Assembly: GCF_000005505.3 (NCBI RefSeq)
Contig: NC_016131.3
Span: 58,761,355 to 58,825,354 of the forward strand
Source: Brachypodium distachyon
Lineage: Eukaryota > Streptophyta > Magnoliopsida > Poales > Poaceae
Reading direction: 5' to 3'
DNA length: 64,000 nucleotides
How positions within the stretch are numbered: position 1 is the first letter of the stretch; each line of letters opens with the position of its first letter. A model generated the notes under the pieces. The model was not told where the DNA came from, searched no databases, and saw only the letters and a program-made list of their open reading frames with translations. Positions 30,957 through 43,699 of the stretch are shown piece by piece. A program made the position numbers and the translations under genes.

Positions 30957-33900
30957 CTTTGTATTACATATATTAGAGTCGATCGATTGCAACATGTGTG
31001 GAGGAACGGGCAAAAACAAAGTAATTAAGCATGCATGCGCAGTAATGTACAGTCAGTGATTTCTTTACAACTTGAAAGAACAAGTTATCAGCTAGCTAGC
31101 TACGAGTAGCTACCATGCATCTTTGGTTAGTTGCCATGCCAGTTTAATTACTTGATGTAACAATATGTATACACAAAATATTTACTAACGATCGATATAT
31201 ATGGAGTAATTCAACAGCCTGCACGGCCGTCCACGTGATGCATGTGCATGGACACTTATTAGTGGTACGTTGTCGCCATGCATGTACCTTATATATGGTC
31301 CCTAGCTTGTCTGCTTTCCATCCAAGTACTACGATGCTACACGACAATAAAACAAAACAACCTTTATATACAGTGCACGTGTGTATATACCGAAGCTTAT
31401 AGATATAAATGATAAACATCGTAAAAACTTGCATGCACAACCTGAGTACAAGAAGAAGAAAGAATACCGAACAATATACGGTACTTTGCAAATTTTATAT
31501 ACACAATATACAATAAAAACATATATGTGGATCAAAGAACTCTTACACAGTCAGAAACATGCATGGACAGCTCTTGAAAATGAAAAAGGAAAACAAATGT
31601 AAGGAAATGCATGATGAAATTTGATAGAATCGAACCTATATATAATCCTGAGACCAATGACTCCTCGAAACGTGGCACGTGCTTGGCCGGTCTTTGTAAC
31701 TTTCCCCAATGAATGAGAGGTGTCTCACAACAAAGGGGGCACAATCATGCATCCATATATGGTATTGATACCCCTGGCCTGTACTATATATCTAGTTAAA
31801 AACGGCCACTACTCTAGGAAATGTGAGTTAATTAGCAGGTACATATAGAGTGAGGGTTGTGCTAGGGGACACACACACACACACATATATATACACGAAG
31901 CTAACGTGACTGGAGAATCGTAGCTAGGAGGACTTGGTAGGTAGGCTGGCCTCCAAAAGGGAATTAGGAGACGAGAGGAGCTGAAACGTGTGGAGCATCG
32001 GCAGTGAACGTTGAGAGCTGCACCTCCTCTCCCCTCCTCTCTCCCTGGCTTCTTCTCTACCTCTCTATCTAGCTAAGGTGGAGTACCTTAAGCTTCTTTC
32101 CATTAATCTCCTCTCTCTCTTTCTAATTAATTAGTTGGTCGCTTTAGGATCACATGCATCGCCATCCTTAATTGGGTGTGTGTTTAATTAAGTGTGAATG
32201 AGGGATAAGTGGCTACTGTCATGCATGCCCATCGATCGATTTGACCCATCTCCTTCGCCATTGGCCTGGGGAAGATTTTCATCCATTCCCTACACACCAC
32301 ACACAAATTTAATTATATGACGGCCCGGCCCCTTAATTAGTCATGCCCCAAGGAACTTCCAATACGTACACCATGTCTTAAATCGGACTCCTTCCATTCC
32401 AAAAGCATATAACATGCACCAATACAACATTTTATGTCAAAGTTTGACCAACTTCTAGACTACACTAGTATGAGGTAGTTATAGGCATGCTAGAAGCAAA
32501 AAATAAAAATTGCTTGCCCCAACTTCCATTTATACAATGAGCAGAAACATTATTGACCAGCAACAAGTACAGAAGGCTTACACACATGTAAAGTCTGAAG
32601 AAGTTTGCACAAACATGTCGAAAAATAAGTGCCAGCCCTTGGCTAGATAAAAATACTGTATATACATATTAATCTTAATTTGACGATCGAGTGGCATCGT
32701 TCGTACGTAAGCCATCATACCAAAAAAATCAGCAAGATCGATCATCCACAGTGTAGTGATACGATTGCATAGTACGTCGTCATCGATCGTTTAGGTTCCT
32801 TGAACACAAATTGCAGATATATATGCACCTATGGATCCCTTGGATACCAAAGTTCCAGCAATGCATGTTTTACTGATCATGTGAGAGCCGGATGTGATTG
32901 GATGCCTTGTAATTAATGGGCTCTACATAATATCAAAGGACATCACTAGGTACTCCTATTTCAAAATTCGATCAGGAACGCTTTCACATGCCTATTCACT
33001 GACAGAATGCCCAGATTTCTCAAATCTGTATGTGGAAGTGAATCAGCGCACACGCCCAAGCACACACCTGTTCCCTCCAAACCATGCAGTCCGCATCTTA
33101 ATTATCACCATTTCCTTTCACAAGCTAGCACGCAACAATTAAATGTTTGCCCTAGAGAAGATGCAAAATTGAATTAATTATTTTTCAAAGCTATTGATAG
33201 TATTAATAAAAAAAATCGAAGAAAACAAGAAAAACCCACCTTTTGTGTATGGGTTTTCAAAGAACCACATTTATCACTAATTGTCTCAGAAATCATCACT
33301 CTTCAGACAGATGTTCTCATGGCCAAATATGGTAGATCGAGCCATTTTGACATGGTTTCTGACGGTTGTGGCCTGCATGTCAGGTGATACACACATATAT
33401 AACATGTGTGTGTCTAGAATTTCGGGTGCCACAGCTGTGAGAAACTCTGTAAACGGTTTATCAGATTTGAATTGTGTGAGAACATCCGCCTGAAAAGTGA
33501 TGGTTCTCTGAGATAATTAGCAATGATTCCATGAAAACCTAGACATAAAAGGTGTGATTTTCTAAAATTTGCTCTAGAGAATAGGCAAAACTGAATGAAT
33601 GAATTCTTAAAGCTGTCTATATATTAATTAGTTGTTTTATTTTCTGAAAATCAGCATTCACATTTTTAATGCTTTTATAAACATCCGATCATTCTCATCT
33701 TTACTTAAGTCGCTCTCTCTCTATATATATACATGTATGTCTCCTTGCATGAAAATTTACAAGCAACGTCAACAAAGATTCAAGGAAGTACATGGTCAAT
33801 TAATTTTGCACGAAGTTATTTGAATTTCCAGTCATTTTTAAACTTCACTATTTATGCCGAGTGAGTCAAACTGTCACACTCTCTGTGGGTCCACGTATAT

Positions 33901-34237
33901 CTATGTTAGTGGCCTATAGGTGTCGGCAAATCACTAACCCTAGAATGCAGATGTGCATATATAGATAGCCGTGCATTTTTGCCATCCCATAGTACGTACA
34001 TTGCCTTTTCACTTTTAAACGGCTCACACACTTCTGCCATCCCATCATACATTGCCTTTTCACTTTTATTGCTGGTCCTAATTAATTAGCTGATCACAAC
34101 TGATCGTGTCTAGAAAAAGGTGACAGCGACGATCCATTGCCGCCAAATAAAACGGGATGAGATAAGCAATATTCATGGATCGATGATTTTGTTTCGAGAT
34201 GATGACATGGAGTACTATTAAACTACCATGATGCCTA
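30957..34237. other. Intergenic, no gene seen
   Basis: AT-rich DNA with many GCATGCAT and ATATAT tracts, a CA/TA microsatellite near 31868-31893 and a CT-rich, leader-like stretch near 32020-32130. No supportable exon or RNA gene was found. Confidence 0.5.
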
Positions 34238-34242
34238 TTATA
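34238..34242. repeat. Target-site duplication of Element 1 (left)
   Basis: TTATA directly before the 5' LTR; an identical TTATA follows the 3' LTR at 62346-62350. Confidence 0.9.
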
Positions 34243-35198
34243 TGTCGCACCAGTGGCACCCGGGGTACCACCGTTGCGCAACGCGTGGGCCTCGTCTCCG
34301 AGTAACCGGGAGGGTCTCATCCCGGGCTGCAGCCACGAGCAGCCCGACAAGCTACCAGTCTGAAAGGGCTAGCGGGGCTTCGGGGAATATTCCCGCCGGG
34401 ACACCTCCCGGGAAGCCACTTGCCACGAGGGGGTTCCCGGATGTGGTCAGGCCTAGGCGCCTCCCGAGAAGCCACTTGCCGGGAGGAGGGGTTCCCGGGC
34501 GCGGGCTCCCGCCACAGGGGTGGGGCCCAGCAGGCAGAGCAGCAACGCCACGCGGGCGCGTGCCAGGCGTCGAGTGCGCAGTCTCACCAGGGCGAGGAGT
34601 GAGGCGCACGGCGCATTAAATGAGCCGACAGGAGGGGCGTTACCCGTCTAAGTCAGGGGAACAGTGGCTGTCCAATCCTACTTTTAGGGTTTTAGACCCC
34701 TAGCAGCAGAGTTGGCGCTCATGCACGCCCACCAGCGCACCGAGGGGGAGTTGCCATGTCTCCCTGCTCGACACTTGTAATGCATGCACCGTGGCACCTG
34801 TGGCATCTCCTTGGTTATAAGAGGAGGACCCCCGCCGACGGTCAAAAGGGTTGGTTGGACCAGTTCACAGTTCACTACTCGCAATAGCCCAAAGTAGCAA
34901 GGGGTACTTAGCCGAAAAGAGAGAGCACCCGGGGACTCCCCCCGGCAACCTGTAAAACCCCCAGTTCTTTGGCTAATAACAAACTCAGAAGCAGGATGTA
35001 GGGTTTTACACCTCAGGATGGCCCGAACCTGGGTAAAAACGTGCATGCATGTGCCCTTAGCTTGCATGTATTCTGGGTACATTAGTTTGCAGTTCGTGTA
35101 CGCCATCGGCCACGCCTGCGATCGCCGGAGCGATCCCCGACGCACCTAAAAGGGGGTGTGCCCGCATGCCCCTGATGTCGGAGCCCCGTGCGACGACA
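34243..35198 (+). repeat. 5' LTR of Element 1
   Basis: 956 bp, starting TGTCGCACCAGTGG and ending GTGCGACGACA. A TATA box (GGTTATAAGAGGAGG) lies near 34813. The 3' LTR (932 bp) matches except for small indels, including a ~27-bp segment near 34293 that is missing from the 3' copy. Confidence 0.93.
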
Positions 35199-35216
35199 TC
35201 TGGCGCGCCAGGTAGG
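35199..35216 (+). other. Primer-binding region of Element 1
   Basis: TCTGGCGCGCCAGGTAGG directly follows the LTR. The same text follows the 5' LTR of Element 2 on the opposite strand, which supports its role. The tRNA primer was not identified. Confidence 0.6.
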
Positions 35217-35284
35217 GGCGCGAGAGGAGAGCTCGCTGGTGACCGCCGGCGGCAGTGTCTGCATCGACGTCGGCTTCGCGTTTT

Positions 35285-37119
35285 ATGCCGACGGAGCCGG
35301 CCACCTTGCCCCCCAAGCGGGCTGGTGACCCTCGGATAGACACGCGCGAAGCGCCAGCGGCACACATGCGGTTGCATGACGTGCGACCCGCATCGGGGAC
35401 TCAGGAGAACCCGGAGCCCTCGAGAGTGCAGTAATCACAACTGCCTCCCCCGCCCCCTTGGCCATCGGTAGACAACCGGCTAAGGGGACCGGCGGCCCCC
35501 AGCGCCCGGGCCAGCCGCACGAGCGGGCATGGTGCTGCCCGCGCTGGCCAGCGAGTCGAGTCGCGGGCCGAGGACACGCGACAGCGACACCATGAGCATA
35601 CTGCATTGCGAGCGACGCCCGGGGGCTTACACCCCACGCACCCGGAGGCGTCCGGGGCTTGAGTGGACAGCAGCCGCTCGGGAAATCGGCTGCCCCCTGC
35701 ACGAACCCCAGCGGAAGCCATCATCACCGCACGGGTCATGGTGCGGTATGAACCGCAGCAAGGCACGCCAGCGCATGAGACATGGGGCGAGGAGTTGGAC
35801 GCGCTCCTCGCTCTGGCCGCCTAGCAGCCGCAAGGCGAGGGCGTCCCGGTAGGCTCTGGCCACAGGCAGAACTCGGAGCGCGGAGACGCTCCCCGCGCCT
35901 CGCGACAGGGGGAGAACCCTCCTCCCTAGGGAGGCCAAGGAAACGGGGACCCGGAGGGGTCCTCGGACTCGTCACCCACCGTCACGAGGGGTGACGCGCG
36001 TGGCATTTTGAATGCTCGCCAGCAAAAAGATCTACGCCGGTGCTTAGAGCGCCGGCGCAGGCGCAAGGTAGAGCGCCAGCGCCCGCAGGAGCAGGAAGAT
36101 GCTCCCATGGGCCTCGAGGACGGCTGCATCGCGTTCACGCGCGAGTTGCGCCGGGTGACATGGGCCCGCAAGTTCCGAGCGCCAGCGTCGGCACGTACGA
36201 CGGGACCGTGAATCCCAAGGATTTCCTCCTGACCTACACGTTGGGGATGCATGCCATCGGCGCCGACGGCAAGGTCAGGGCTAACTGGTTCCCAATGGTC
36301 CTGAAAGGATCAGCGAGAACCTGACTGCTCAACCTGCTCGCCGGGTCCATCGCCACTTGGGCGAACCTGCCCGAGCAGTTTGTGAGCGCGTTCTAGGGCG
36401 GCTACAAGCGCCCGGGAACCATGGCGGAACTGCACACCATTGTGCAGAAACCGGGGGAGACGTTACGGAGCTTCGTCAACCGCTTCTCCAACCTCTCCTA
36501 CTCTATCCCGGAGGCGGAGGCAGCTGCCATCGTCAACACCTTCGCCATCAACGTCTGCGACCCCAAGATGCGCGAGAAGCTGAGCACGCATCGAATCCGG
36601 ACGACGCAGGATCTATACGCCCTGGCGCACAAGTGCGCCATGGCCGAGGAAGGGCGCTTAGCGCTCGAGCTAGCAGCCAAGGCTGCCGCAAGCCCCGGCG
36701 AGGGTTCGCAGAAGAAGGGTTCCTGCAAGCACAGCGGGAAGCAAGTTTTCACTGTGGACTCGGGGGCTCCTGTCGTGAGGCCTGCAAAGAAGGCCTCGCC
36801 GGGTGGCAGGCCTGGTGGCAAGCAGGGCGACGCGCCCCGCTGCCCCATCCACAGCAACTCCACCCACGACGTGCAGGATTGCCGCATCCTAGAGGGAATC
36901 AAGCAGCAGCGTGAGCAACGCCATGAGGAGCGCCGTGCTGCTGGTGCCAGCTTCAACTGCGGCAACATCGGGCATCTCTCCCGAGATTGCCTGAACGACC
37001 CAAAGCGGGGCCGAGGCCTGCCGGCGGTGGTGCCGGCAGGGACGAACCCTAGGGGGACGCGGCCAGGCCCGCGCGGGCAGGGAGCGCCCTCCCCGGGGAC
37101 GCGACAGGGCTCGCGCTGA
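35285..37119 (+). pseudogene. gag of Element 1 (disabled)
   Basis: Begins near MPTEPATLPPKRAGD. The capsid-like core (GTYDGTVNPKDFLLTYTLGM, then MAELHTIVQKPGETLRSFVN) lies about 36190-36580 and the zinc knuckle near 36950. Stops at 35432 (TAA), 36322 (TGA) and 36394 (TAG) interrupt it. Compared with Element 2 these are CAA, TGG and CAG codons. The knuckle reads SFNCGNIGHLSRDC where Element 2 has CFNCGDIGHLSRDC, so its first cysteine is lost. Confidence 0.85.
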
Positions 37120-37289
37120 GGAGCAGCGCGAGTCTGATCACCCTGGCGGCGATGAGCCGGGCTTCCAGGAGCCTCGCGGCGTTGCCTGCATCCATGGGGG
37201 AGCCTATGCTCTCCCATCCCATGCCACGGTGAAGCGCCTCACCCGCGACGTGTGCGCTCTGTTGTCGGACGTGCAGCCGCAATAGCCGC

Positions 37290-37796
37290 TGAGGTGGTCG
37301 CATGTGCCGATCACCTTCAGCGCTGACGATTACCTAGCGCGGCAGCTGGGTTCAGGGGTAATACCCTTCGTCGTCTCACCGATCATCAGCAGTGTGACGG
37401 TGACCAAGGTACTGGTGGACAACGGAGCGGGGCTTAACCTCCTGTCCGCCAGGCTGGTGGAGAAACTCCAGTTGTCGGTGGAGCAGCTGAAGCCCACCGA
37501 CCCGTTCCGGGGGTTGAACCCCGGGATCGTGCGCCCTCTGGGGCGCATCACGCTGCCGGTAACCTTCGGGTCCTAGGAAGCGTTCAGGACCGAACAGCTC
37601 GCCGGGCGATGCCTCGACAACTAAGAAGGCCCGTGCTACCCCAAAAGAGCTTGCCGGGGGAAGTGCAGGCTCGAGCTCGTGCCCCGGCAAGGACCAGAAG
37701 CTCCGGAAGGTGGCCGCCAAGGTGAAGAAGCTGCCCCTCCAAGCCGACAACAAGGAACGCACCGTCACCGTCAGTGCGAACCTTACTGCCGAATAG
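37290..37796 (+). pseudogene. Aspartic protease region of Element 1 (deleted and stopped)
   Basis: VTKVLVDNGAGLNLLSARLV is the protease active-site region, with DNG where DTG or DSG is usual; Element 2 has the same form. A TAG lies upstream at 37283. After the TAG at 37574 about 300 bp present in Element 2 (EHIVFDVAHTPLPYNEILGR and onward) are missing. The segment ends at a TAG at 37794 that both elements share. Confidence 0.8.
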
Positions 37797-38031
37797 GAAA
37801 GCGCCCTCATCACTTTCCTTCGGGAGAACGCCGACGTGTTCGCTTGGGAGCCGTCAGACCTTCCCGGAGTCCCTAGGGAGGTGATTGAGCATCGGCTCGC
37901 GGTGCGCCCGGACGCCCGCCCCGTCAAGCAGAAGATTCGTCAGCAAGCACAAGAGCGTAAAGATTTCATCAAGTAGGAGGTGGACAAGCTCAAGGCTGCC
38001 GGGGCTATCAGGGAAGTTCTGTACCCCACTT
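37797..38031 (+). pseudogene. N-terminal part of reverse transcriptase, Element 1
   Basis: ESALITFLRENADVFAWEPS and DLPGVPREVIEH are the conserved start of the gypsy RT. A TAG at 37974 interrupts it. It ends at REVLYPT, where Element 2 inserted. The codon split by the insertion is completed at 52311 (TGG), so the frame continues beyond Element 2. Confidence 0.85.
38027..38031. repeat. Target-site duplication of Element 2 (left)
   Basis: CACTT, repeated exactly at 52306-52310 on the far side of Element 2. Confidence 0.92.
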
Positions 38032-39044
38032 TGTCGTCGCTCGGTGCTCCGACACTGGGGGCGTGCGGCCACGACCCCCTTTTAGGTTCGGTAGGGGCGT
38101 CTGGGCCGGAGACCCGGTGATCGCCGTCACGGCCGATGAGGCCCTACGGGGCCGGCGAGACGAAGTGCTAGGGGTACGCGCTAGTCCAAGAACAGATGCA
38201 CACACATTTTTACCCAGGTTCGGGCCACCCGGAGGTGTAAAACCCTACGTCCTGCCTGTCTGAGCTGATATTGATTACGGATCAAATGGTTACAAGTTGC
38301 CGGGCAAGCTCCCGGGCTTGCTCTCAGTGGCTAGATGCTCCTCACTGCTCTCTGCTGCTGTCTACTGGGGCCAAATTAGCTCCTACCGAGCAAACTGAGC
38401 GAACTTGCTGAACCGAGCCAGAAAACAATGCGGAACCGAACAACTGTCCAACCCCCTGACCGTTGGCATGGGTCCTCCTTTTATACTCAAGGGGATGCCA
38501 TGGGTGCCACGGTGCATGGGCTTCAAGTGTCCAACGGGAAGGCATACAACTCCCCCCGGTGAGCTGGTGGCGTGCATGGGTGCCACCTCCGCTGCTAGGG
38601 GCCTAAGACCCTAGGGTAGGATTAGACAACCACTGTTCCTTTGATCGGACGGGTAACTACCCGTCGGTCGGCTCGTTTACTGAGCCGTGCGCCTTACTCC
38701 TCGCCTTGGTGGGACCGCATGTCCCGTGCCCGCCACGCGCCCGTGTGGCGCTGTCCACTAGGCCCCACGCCCGAGGCGGGGGCACGCGCCCGGGAACCCC
38801 CAGTCCCAGCAAGTCGACCCCGGGAAGCACCCGGGCCCAACGCACCCGGGAACCCCCTCCCGGGAAGCAGCTTCCCGGGAGGTGCCTAGGCGTGAATATT
38901 CCCCGAAGCCCCGCTAGCCCCTTTCGGGCTGGTAGCTTGCCGGGGAGCTCATAGACGCTCCCCGGGATGAGACCTTCCCGGGAACCCAGGAACGGGGCCC
39001 ACGCGTCACGCAGCGGTGGTACCCCGGGTGCCACTGGTGCGACA
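38032..39044 (-). repeat. 3' LTR of Element 2
   Basis: 1013 bp; on the minus strand it starts TGTCGCACCAGTGG and ends GAGCGACGACA. It carries TATAAAAGGAGG (near 38471-38489, minus strand). It holds a ~27-bp segment near 38880 that the 5' LTR lacks. Confidence 0.92.
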
Positions 39045-39058
39045 GTAGCCCCCGGGCG
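39045..39058 (-). other. Polypurine-like tract of Element 2
   Basis: ACGCCCGGGGGCTAC on the minus strand, directly before the 3' LTR. The same text precedes the 3' LTR of Element 1 (61399-61413). Confidence 0.6.
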
Positions 39059-39449
39059 TGGGCCGGCATCACCTGTTCCCAGAAGGGTCTCCCCCTGGTC
39101 GGTTGCCGGGCTACGCCCTTAACCAACGCGTGGGCCCCGATCAGTCACGGGCCCGCGTCCTTTCGCTGCCCCGTGTACGGCGCCGTTACAAGCGGAGCAG
39201 TGGACGCGCGATCTCCGCCCTAACTCCCCCCCCCTAAATAGGGTACTTAAGGCCACTCCGTGCATTACTCGCAGTGATTAGGAGTTATCCCCGTGCACCC
39301 GTAGGGTACGGAACCGGCCGTTACCAAACGGCCGGGTGTCATAAAGCCTCCACTGTTGCCAAAAGGGGAACAACACTCTGCCCCTTCGCCTCCATCCTCT
39401 TCCGCATCTCGCATCCCTACGCTCCTGCCAGCTTCCGCCCTCGCTTTCC

Positions 39450-42400
39450 ATGGCGCCCCCCACCACCAGGAAGGGGAAGGAGGTCCAAACCTCGAAGAAG
39501 GCCGCGACAAGCAAGACCGAGGTGGCAATCAAAGCGGCCGCCGCCAAGGACCAGAAGAGGCGGGAGATGCGCGCCACAGTCGCCTTCTTCCGCCCCGGCT
39601 ATAACGGCGAGGCGCGGGGGAAGCTCCGGCACGTCGCCGCCTCCAGCTTCAACTAGCACGGGGAGACGCAGATCTTCCCGGCGGGCGCCAAGCACCAGGA
39701 CAACAATTTCCGGGTGTTCGCGCGCTTCCTCCTCTGCGGCATGGTGCCGCCCTTCTCTTTGTTCCTCCACGCACTGATGGAGTCTTATCAGTTGTGGGTG
39801 GCGCAGCTCCACCCCACCTCGCTCTTCCTCCTCGCCACCTTCTAGTTCCTCTGCGAGGCGTTCGTGGGAGTGATGCCGTCGGTGGGGCTCTTCCGCCACT
39901 ACTTCTACCCGCGCATCGACAACACGAAGGCGATGTCGTCAGGGGTGGTCTTCCGTGCCCGCGACCAGATGAAGTCCGAGTTCATCGTCGGGTCGGGGAA
40001 GAAGATTGAAAAAGAGTGGCGGGGTGACTGGTGCTGGGTCCAAGTGGAGGACCCCCAGGAGTTCATCCAGTCACCGACGGAGTTGCCGGTACCCCAGAAC
40101 GGCTGGCAGGACAGGTACCACCGTGACGCCGACCTTTCCCCCATCGTGGAGAAGATCAAGGCGCTGCAGCTGGCGGGGCTCACCGATGTGGACGTGGCAC
40201 GCACCTTCGTCCATCAGCGCATTGCCCCGCTGTAGCTAAGTTCTCGGTCCGCGTGGATGTACACAGGCTCCGGGGACAAGACACGCCTCCAGGCGGACGG
40301 CATGGACTTGGAGACCCTCAGGACATGGGTGCGGGGGATCTCCGGCGAGATTTTCCAATCGACGGAGTTCCTGCCGGGGGTTTCCTCTCTTCGTGCCGGT
40401 GTCAAGGCGCTCAGTGACATCGTCGGCGCCTTCCCGCCCTGCAACGAGTGGGGGTTGATGGACGACACCCCCACCCGGGTCCTGCACGCTCCCCCGCAAG
40501 CACCCTGCGAGAAGCAGGTGCTCGAGGAGAGCGGGGGCGGATCCGATCCCAGCTGGCCCTCCCTCCAGTCACTGGACGATGAGGTGGGCCAGGTGGCTGC
40601 GTTCCCGGAGGTCGTTGCCGTGGAGGACGACGACGAGGAAAGCAGCGGTAGCGCGCCCTTGATCGTGAGAAGATCGAGGAAGTTTGCAGCGGCCGCGGCT
40701 ACCTCCTCGACCGCAACGTCCGCCCCGGCAGCGGCCACCAATCTCGCGGCGGCGGCCGCTTCAGGGGCGCCCATCGGCACCTCGACGGCATCCGCGGGTA
40801 CCAGCAAGAGGGCGAGGAGCGATTCCCCGCCCGGTACACTCAGCAAGAGGACACGCGCCGACACCAGCGGTGCCGCCGACCCCACCGCCGCAGGGGCCGG
40901 CAGCTTGGCGACCCAGCCCCAACGGAGGCGGGGCCAGTAGCCGGTATGTCCCCGTTATTCCTCTACAATCGCATTTTTCGTTAGCCAAACTCATGAACAT
41001 ACCTTCTTTTTGTAGTGAGCGGCAGCTCGCCCGCGGCAATCCTCGTGGATGCTCCCGCCGGCACAGGCGAAGCAGAGGAGGCTGGCCCGGCAAGCCCGAC
41101 GGCCGCACAAGGTAACCGCGCTGACCTCTCTCGGCCGCCTTTGAAGGCGCCATCCTTTGCCGATCCTCACGCTTCTCATTGTTGCAGGCACAAGTGCGCC
41201 CACGCCAGAACGGGCGCGGCCGGGGTCGATCTTGACCCGGTCGTCGAGGCCGTGGGGGCGGAGGTGGAGCTAGAACCGGCTCGCACATCCAATCCCGCTG
41301 CGGCGGACTCAGCGGCAGCAGGGGGCACCGCCGCCGCCGTGACGGCTGCGCCCAGCGACGCGCCCGTAGGCACGGGCGCGGCCGGCGTAGGCTCACCTGC
41401 CGCCTAGCAGGGGGCAACCCCCGCCAGGAGCAGGGAACCTTCTCCAGCCCCGGGGTCCCCGGGCGCAGGCGCAGGGGAGGTTGCTGGGGGAGGACGGCAA
41501 GGCCCCCGGGAGCAGGCTGGCGACCCGGCGCACAGCCCCACATCTGCAGCAGGGGCTTCATCGTCCTCGGCGGCGCTTCCCGGCATCGACCTCGGCACCC
41601 TCGCCGGGGTCGCTTGGAACCGCCTTGCCTGGGATCCGAGCGTCTTCGAGCGGGAGCACCGGTTCCTGGACGCCGTCAGGGACCAGCAATTGGCCTTCGT
41701 CACCTCCTTCAACGAGGTGAGGGAGCACCACACCACCGCCAAGAATCAACTCGGCGAGGTGCGGGAGGCTGTGGAGAGAGAACGGCGCGAACTGTCCCGG
41801 CTGCGCGAGGAGACCCGCCTCGCGGAAGAGGAGGCGCGGCTGGCCCGGCAAGTCCTGGAGGACGCCTGGGAGCCGATGGTCCCGGAGGCCGAGCTCCACC
41901 GACAACTGGAGGCCCAGCCCGTGGAGCTCCAAGGGAAGCTCGACTCGATGTTGGCCACCCTCGAGGCGACCAGGAAGGAACACGCCGAGGTGGTCGCGGC
42001 GGCCCAGGCCCGGCTGGACGAGAAGAGCGTCCTGATCGCCAATTACCGCGGCGAAATACAAGGCCTCCGCTTCATGCTGGAGGTGTAGGTCAAGGCCGCC
42101 GAGGATGCGGCGAGAGCGGCGGCTCGGCATGAGGCCGAGCTCAACTCCGCCAAAGACAGAGCGGCCAGGCTCAAGGCCGAGTTGGCCGCCGTCCGGGAGG
42201 AGCTCGCCAAGGCCGGCGAGGACAACGTGGCCAAGGCTGCAGAGCTTGCAAAGCTGGAGGGCCGCGTCAGCAAGGCCAAGAAGGCCGCGCAAGATGCCCG
42301 ACTCCATCACGGCACGCTGATCGGGCAGCGGCAGCGCGAGACGGAGAAGCTGACGAAGATCGCCCAGTCGCTGCGTGACCTGCTGCCCAAGTTTGAGCTG

Positions 42401-42742
42401 CAGGCGGCGGAGGTGGACGGCATGGACGTCAGGATGCTGATCCCCTTCTTCTCCGACTTGGTGGGGAAGCTCGGGGCGCTCGATGTCTGAATCGCCAAGT
42501 ACGGCGCCAACGAAGTCGCCAACTGCGCTCGGGAGGTTGCCGGGACAATCCTCCCGCGGATTCACCTCCGGGACCCAGAGTTTCCCTTCGAGTCCTTGCT
42601 GGACGCTTGGTCCGACAGTGAGGACGAGCCCACGCACACCCATGCAGTGCGCGAGTTCGTTGATGAGGTCGTCGAGCGAATGCAGATGAAGCCGGAGCCT
42701 GATCTCCCCGCCGACCCCCCGGCCGAAGACGGCGACAACTAG
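39450..42742 (+). pseudogene. Antisense gene of Element 2 (three exons, degenerate)
   Basis: Runs opposite to gag-pol. It starts MAPPTTRKGKEV. A conserved block (FSLFLHALMESYQLWVAQL, FLCEAFVGVMPSVGLF) resembles the plant domain called putative gypsy-type transposon protein. Serine/alanine-rich linkers follow, then a long coiled-coil stretch (about 41650-42450, rich in REETRLAEEEARLARQ-like heptads). Two GT-AG introns are seen: about 40943-41015 (ending TTTTTGTAG) and about 41111-41188 (GTAACC...TTGCAG). Stops at 39654, 39843, 40233, 41405, 42086 and 42488 break the frame. Where Element 1 is open, most are CAG or CAA to TAG, or TGG to TGA. The function of such proteins is unknown. Confidence 0.75.
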
Positions 42743-42933
42743 TTGCCGCAGCCCCTAGCCGTGCTCGTTGCTCCCTCTGTATCTTGCTTTGTTTGCTTTT
42801 CCTGCAAGTATGGCGCTTAGCGCCGTTTCAACAATCACCTTTTGATTAGTCCATGTAATCATTCGGCACTTAATGAATCAAGCTTGTTAATTTGCTCAAT
42901 TTTTGTTCCTTGTTCCCGAGGCTGCCTCGCAGG

Positions 42934-43490
42934 GTGGTTCCCTTAGCCTTTGCGTGTTGTGCCTTGTGTTGCCGGGGACTCGCACGTCCCACTCTTGACC
43001 AGACCAGGGACCCGGGACGGACCCGCAGTGCCGACCTGGGGTCAAGCGGTAGCCGGCGAGCCACTCCACTTGCGGGGTAACTACTCTAAGCCATGCCCAC
43101 CCGGGACGGACCCGGAAGCCACACGGGGAGCGTACTCCCCCCGCAAGCGTCCTCCTCACACCACGGTCACGCGCGGGTTCCGGGGCCACACTTGGCGAAG
43201 CAGCGTCCAATTCTTAGTCAATTAAGTTTTTCGACATGCTCGTTGTTACCGGTGCTGTCTAGCGGGGTGGCCCTTTTAGCCTTTGCATATTTTGCCTTGT
43301 GTTACGGGGGACTCGCGCACGCCTCACCCTTGACCAGACCAGGGACCCGGGATGGACCCGCGGTGCCGACCTGGGGCCAAGCGGTAGCGGGGAGCCACTC
43401 CACTTGCGGGGTAACTACTCCAAGCCGTGCCCCTCCGGGACGGACCCGAGAAGCCACACGGGGAGCGCACTCCCCCCGCAAATGTCCCTT
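42934..43490. repeat. Tandem duplication of a ~333-bp spacer unit in Element 2
   Basis: The block CCTTTGC...GACCAGACCAGGGACCCGGGA...CCACTTGCGGGGTAACTACTC...GGGAGCG-ACTCCCCCCGCAA occurs twice, from 42934 and 43267. Element 1 has the matching block once (56810-57095, inverted). The duplication is therefore specific to Element 2. Confidence 0.8.
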
Positions 43491-43699
43491 TTAATACTTC
43501 GGCTACGCGCGGGATCTAGGGTCACGCCCAACGAGACAGTGCTCGATTTCATTCTGTTCTTAGCGAATTCAGCGTTCATGTTCAGACACTTAGCTTTTCC
43601 GCTCGGTCCGATGCCTCGTGATGCTCGGCGGTAAAGTGCAACCGGGGCACTGCCTTGGTAGGAGCCCCCCACTTGGGTACCTGTTCAAGGGAAACGGTT

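Noticed and set aside
32010..32060. CTGCACCTCCTCTCCCC...CTCCCTGGC resembling miR408
   Set aside because: The spacing does not fit the mature miR408 sequence and no complementary arm was found nearby.
41558..42643. 361-codon minus-strand frame in Element 2
   Set aside because: Leu/Gly/Val-rich shadow of the coiled-coil exon of the antisense gene; no similarity to gag-pol.
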